Notes under the pieces: generated by a model
Told to the model about the DNA's origin: nothing
Seen by the model: only the letters and a program-made list of their open reading frames with translations
Databases searched by the model: none
Made by a program: the position numbers and the translations under genes
In this document: in pieces, positions 13,275-15,846 of the stretch
Layout of the letters: each line of letters begins with the position of its first letter
How positions within the stretch are numbered: position 1 is the stretch's first letter
NCBI GenBank assembly: GCA_029777755.1
Contig: JAKORQ010000133.1
Span: forward strand, 1 to 15,846
Origin: Planctomycetota bacterium
Lineage (GTDB): Bacteria; Planctomycetota; Phycisphaerae; Tepidisphaerales; Tepidisphaeraceae
Reading direction: 5' to 3'
Length of the DNA stretch: 15,846 nucleotides

Positions 13275-14810
13275 CTACTTGGCCTCGGCCATGTGTCCCA
13301 TGCTGTAGTTGGGCGCCTCGCGGGTGATCTGGATGTTGTGCGGGTGGCTCTCGGTCATGCTCGCCGAGGTGATGCGGCAGAAGCGGGCGTCTCGGCGAAG
13401 CTCGTCGATGGTGCGAGTGCCGCAGTAGCCCATGCCGGCACGCAGCCCGCCGACCATCTGGTAGACGAAATCGGAAAGCGGCCCGCGGTAGGGCACGCGG
13501 CCCTCGATCCCCTCGGGAACCAGCTTGCTCGACTCGTTCACACCCGCCTGGCCGTAGCGATCCTTTGAGCCCTGGATCATCGCGCCCATGGAACCCATGC
13601 CACGGTAAGTCTTGTAGCGCCGGCCCTGGTGGATGACCAGTTCGCCCGGCGACTCATCCAGTCCGGCGAACAGCGACCCGAGCATTACCGCGCTGGCGCC
13701 TGCGGCGATGGCCTTGGTGATGTCGCCGGAATGCCGGATACCGCCGTCGGCGATGACCGGGACGCCGGCCGCGTCGGCAACCGAGACCGCGTTGAAGATG
13801 GCCGAGATCTGCGGCACGCCCACGCCAGTGACGATGCGGGTGGTGCAGATGGAGCCGGGCCCAATGCCGACCTTGACGCCATCCACTCCGGCCTCGATCA
13901 GGTCTCGTGCACCCTCGGCCGTGGCGACATTACCGGCGATCACGTCGATGTTGTAATTGCGCTTAACCTCGCGGACGGTGTCGATCACGTTCTTGGAGTG
14001 CCCATGTGCCGTGTCAATAACCAGCACATCCACCTCGGCACGGATCAACGCCTCGATGCGGGCGAAATCCAGCACACCGCTGGCCGCCCCGACGCGCAGT
14101 CGGCCACGCTTGTCCTTGCAGGAGTTGGGGAACTGGTGGAGCTTGTCGATGTCCCGCATGGTGATCAGCCCGACGAGGTTGCCGTCCTTGTCCACCAGCA
14201 GCAGCTTCTCCACCTTGGCCTTGTACAGGATGCGCTCGGCCTCCTCGAGGCTGGTGTTCTCCGGGGCGGTGACGAGATTCTCCTTTGTCATCACGTCGCC
14301 CAGCAGGCGATTCTCGTCTTCCTGGAACTTCAGGTCCCGGCGGGTGAGGATGCCCAGCAGCTTGGCCGGCTTGCTGTGGGCTGGGCGGGCATGTCGTCGG
14401 CCGGCGGCCGTGAGATGCCCGTTGTCGGCATCGACGATCGGGATGCCGCTCACATGATAGTCCTTCATGATCTGCCGGGCGACCGCCAGTGTCGCGTTCG
14501 GCGGCAGGGTGATGGGATCGGTGATGACGCCGTTCTCGGAGCGCTTCACCTTCTCCACCTCGCGAGCCTGGGCGTCGATCGAAAGATTCTTGTGGATGAT
14601 GCCGATGCCGCCTTCCTGCGCCAGCGCGATGGCCAGCGCGGACTCGGTGACCGTGTCCATCGGGGCGGACAGAAGCGGAATGTTCACCTCGATGTTGCGA
14701 GTGACTCTGCTTCGCGTATCGGCCTGAGTGGGAACAAAATCAGAACGGCGGGGAATCAGCAGGACGTCATCGAATGTAATCGCGTCGTAAACGATCTTGG
14801 GGTGATCCAT
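13275..14810 (-). CDS. guaB: IMP dehydrogenase
   Basis: 511 residues, slightly longer than the usual 485-490. It oxidises IMP to XMP with NAD, the committed step of GMP synthesis, in the cytoplasm. The barrel holds TFDDVLLIP (12-20), LLSAPMDTVTE (46-56), the catalytic loop GIGPGSICTTR with Cys322, IADGGIRHSGD (353-363) and the flap DRYGQ with Arg418-Tyr419, then EGRVPYRGPL. Two CBS domains (about 96-162 and 174-226) interrupt the barrel, as in all full-length bacterial enzymes. The first CBS domain carries an unusual basic insert of about 17 residues (roughly 131-149, with GRRHARPAHSKPAK) between IVDADN and LLGILTRRDL, where relatives have only a short turn. No Shine-Dalgarno sequence precedes the ATG; a promoter candidate places the transcription start at the ATG. 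It appears to be a single-gene unit, with a hairpin after the stop. Confidence 0.97.
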   Translation of the reverse strand: MDHPKIVYDAITFDDVLLIPRRSDFVPTQADTRSRVTRNIEVNIPLLSAPMDTVTESALAIALAQEGGIGIIHKNLSIDAQAREVEKVKRSENGVITDPITLPPNATLAVARQIMKDYHVSGIPIVDADNGHLTAAGRRHARPAHSKPAKLLGILTRRDLKFQEDENRLLGDVMTKENLVTAPENTSLEEAERILYKAKVEKLLLVDKDGNLVGLITMRDIDKLHQFPNSCKDKRGRLRVGAASGVLDFARIEALIRAEVDVLVIDTAHGHSKNVIDTVREVKRNYNIDVIAGNVATAEGARDLIEAGVDGVKVGIGPGSICTTRIVTGVGVPQISAIFNAVSVADAAGVPVIADGGIRHSGDITKAIAAGASAVMLGSLFAGLDESPGELVIHQGRRYKTYRGMGSMGAMIQGSKDRYGQAGVNESSKLVPEGIEGRVPYRGPLSDFVYQMVGGLRAGMGYCGTRTIDELRRDARFCRITSASMTESHPHNIQITREAPNYSMGHMAEAK

Positions 14811-14816
14811 GGGAGA

Positions 14817-14845
14817 GATTTACGGAAAGGTAAGGGGAGTGTCAA
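14817..14845 (-). promoter_or_regulatory. candidate guaB promoter giving a leaderless mRNA
   Basis: On the - strand a perfect TTGACA is followed after 17 bases by TAAATC. The predicted start falls at about 14810, the first base of the guaB ATG. The -10 element is only a partial match (3 of 6). The absence of any purine-rich ribosome binding site before the ATG is consistent with leaderless initiation. Confidence 0.5.
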
Positions 14846-14927
14846 GGGGAGGACAAGAGGAACAATGAAGCGAAAAGGCCGAAGATAGAAGAGCTTGCCG
14901 AGGATCGGACGGCTACTGCGAGATTGC

Positions 14928-14962
14928 GCAGACGGGCGGATTTCTACTATCGTCCCGTCCGC
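14928..14962 (-). terminator. possible weak hairpin after the pseudopilin gene
   Basis: On the - strand GCGGACGGG can pair with CCCGUCUGC (one G-U pair) around a 17-base loop, 55 bases after the pseudopilin stop. There is no T tract, so termination here is uncertain. The remaining gap up to guaB shows nothing else apart from the guaB promoter. Confidence 0.3.
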
Positions 14963-15016
14963 TCGCCTTAGCGATCGGTGTTTTCTTGTATCGCGAGTCT
15001 TCGTCTTCCCTGTTCT

Positions 15017-15628
15017 TCACGGCACCGAGATTTCGCCGGTGATCGGGGTGACGATCAGCTTCTGGGTGATGCCGCCGTCGAGGCTGGTGAAGGTCAGCTC
15101 GATCGGGTCGAGGCAGGGAGTGCCGTCGGCCTTGAGTGGCTGGCCGAGGCTGTCGAAGCCGAAGACTGTGATGTTGCTGCTGCCTGCCTTAAGCGAGCTG
15201 AGCTTGGTGCGGGCCAGCGGTCCTTCGCCGCCCTTGGGGCCGAAGCAGACGAAGTAGCGCGACTGCACCGCCGGCTGCTTGAGGAGCTTTACCGCCTTGC
15301 CGTTGACTGTCATGTCACAGTCTTTCTCCGCCTTGACATTGGCATAGGTCAGCCCGGAGACCGGCTGGGTTTCGCCTTCCACATAGGCGATGGTGTAAGC
15401 GCGATTGCCGCTGTCTTCCAGCAGATAGAAGAACATCCGCTGCTGCTGGGTGATGGCGCAATTCTGGGCATACAGGAGATCAGACATCACCATGCGGGCG
15501 GCGCTGGGGACACGGATGCTGTCATAACCATTGGATATGGAAGGAATTGCAACCGTGGCGGCGATGGCAAGGATCGTCACCACGATCAGTATTTCAACTA
15601 GAGTAAAAGCGTGTAATCTGGATGGCAT
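15017..15628 (-). CDS. prepilin-type N-methylation domain protein (type II secretion/type IV pilin-like pseudopilin)
   Basis: 203 residues from the chosen ATG. The N-terminus MPSRLHAFTLVEILIVV is a class III signal: a short basic leader, then FTLVE and a hydrophobic helix of about 20 residues (to AATVAIP). Cleavage would fall between Ala7 and Phe8; Ala replaces the more usual Gly at -1. The conserved Glu at mature position 5 is present. The remainder is a globular domain resembling minor pseudopilins (GspH/FimT-like), with AARMVMSDLLYAQNCAI just after the helix and only three later cysteines. An ATG nine codons upstream exists, but GGGGAG lies four bases before the chosen ATG, and the leader length then fits. 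It is probably processed by prepilin peptidase and inserted in the inner membrane as part of a pilus-like or secretion machine. The partner genes are not in this window. Confidence 0.85.
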   Translation of the reverse strand: MPSRLHAFTLVEILIVVTILAIAATVAIPSISNGYDSIRVPSAARMVMSDLLYAQNCAITQQQRMFFYLLEDSGNRAYTIAYVEGETQPVSGLTYANVKAEKDCDMTVNGKAVKLLKQPAVQSRYFVCFGPKGGEGPLARTKLSSLKAGSSNITVFGFDSLGQPLKADGTPCLDPIELTFTSLDGGITQKLIVTPITGEISVP

Positions 15629-15690
15629 AATACTCCCCTCAGTGCACAAGCGCATCCGTGGCCAGCATAGGTTCCGGCCAGAACCCCCCG

Positions 15691-15696
15691 ATTATA
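15691..15696 (-). promoter_or_regulatory. TATAAT -10 element upstream of the pseudopilin gene
   Basis: A perfect TATAAT on the - strand lies about 63 bases before the chosen ATG, between the end of the preceding partial gene and the pseudopilin. No good -35 sits at the right distance, so the call rests on the -10 and its position. Confidence 0.35.
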
Positions 15697-15722
15697 CAGA
15701 TGTGCTTGCCAAAAACAGGGTG

Positions 15723-15846
15723 CTATTTCTTCTCGGCGACCACGACCTGGAGGCGCCCGCTCTCCAGTACCGTGATGACGCGATCAAGCTTGGCATTGAC
15801 GGCCTTGGTCTCCTCGATAAGCCGCTGGAGCTGGGCGCCTTGATCA
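15723..15846 (-). CDS. C-terminal end of an unidentified small or helical protein (partial)
   Basis: The - strand frame is open from the right edge and stops with TAG at 15723-15725, giving 40 residues. The visible peptide starts DQGAQLQRLIEETKAVNAKL and continues with DRVITVLESGRLQVVVAEKK. It has a clear amphipathic heptad-like pattern (Leu/Ile/Val spaced by three or four among charged residues), typical of a coiled coil, followed by a short beta-like LQVVVAEKK tail. The start lies outside the window. High GC at third codon positions and the helical pattern argue that it is real, and the opposite-strand frame looks like its shadow. Its stop is about 95 bases before the pseudopilin start on the same strand. 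Function cannot be assigned. Confidence 0.7.
   Translation of the reverse strand, partial: DQGAQLQRLIEETKAVNAKLDRVITVLESGRLQVVVAEKK

Noticed and set aside
13629..14888. 419-codon open frame on the + strand opposite guaB
   Set aside because: It lies antisense to an unmistakable IMP dehydrogenase gene; composition (many Gly, Asp, Val, His) and lack of a ribosome binding site mark it as a shadow.
15658..15843. 61-codon frame on the + strand at the right edge
   Set aside because: It starts with GTG without a ribosome binding site and overlaps the more convincing - strand helical peptide ending at 15723.

Overview
This is a GC-rich bacterial chromosomal window of ordinary gene density. It has no insertion sequence, phage gene, CRISPR array, tRNA or rRNA that I can see. 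The gene content suggests a Gram-negative, possibly planctomycete-like (Phycisphaerae-like) bacterium: a deoxyhypusine-synthase-like protein beside agmatinase, lipoproteins, a pseudopilin-like protein, a divergent P-II and an iron-sulfur-type CysH. That placement is an inference from gene content and style, not from a marker gene.

The left half reads on the + strand. It opens with the C-terminal part of an agmatinase, closely followed by a deoxyhypusine-synthase-family gene. Together they look like a polyamine module (agmatine to putrescine, then probably homospermidine), and a hairpin terminator closes it. Next comes dnaE, the replicative DNA polymerase III alpha subunit, with what looks like a complete metal site in its PHP domain. 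An amt-glnK pair follows (ammonium channel and P-II regulator), preceded by a good sigma-54 type promoter and ended by a strong terminator.

A strong sigma-70 promoter then drives a tight four-gene sulfur assimilation operon: cysK, cysC, a PHP-domain phosphoesterase and cysH. CysC makes PAPS, CysH reduces APS or PAPS to sulfite, and CysK fixes sulfide into cysteine. The PHP gene sits between cysC and cysH and is the natural candidate for removing the by-product 3'-phosphoadenosine 5'-phosphate. I consider this the most interesting functional inference in the window.

The right half reads on the - strand and meets the cys operon at a perfect 15-bp inverted repeat. From the right edge inward it holds: the tail of a small helical protein; a prepilin-type N-methylation protein; guaB (IMP dehydrogenase) with an unusual basic insert in its first CBS domain and an apparently leaderless start; a roughly 300-bp intergenic stretch rich in perfect short hairpins; two overlapping small lipoprotein genes; and a TIM-barrel, glycosidase-like protein without a signal peptide.

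I did not find a clearly new multi-gene system such as a defence or mobile system. The points worth following are the PHP phosphatase in the cys operon, the altered cysteine motifs of CysH, the altered P-II T-loop, the IMP dehydrogenase insert and the hairpin-rich intergenic region.
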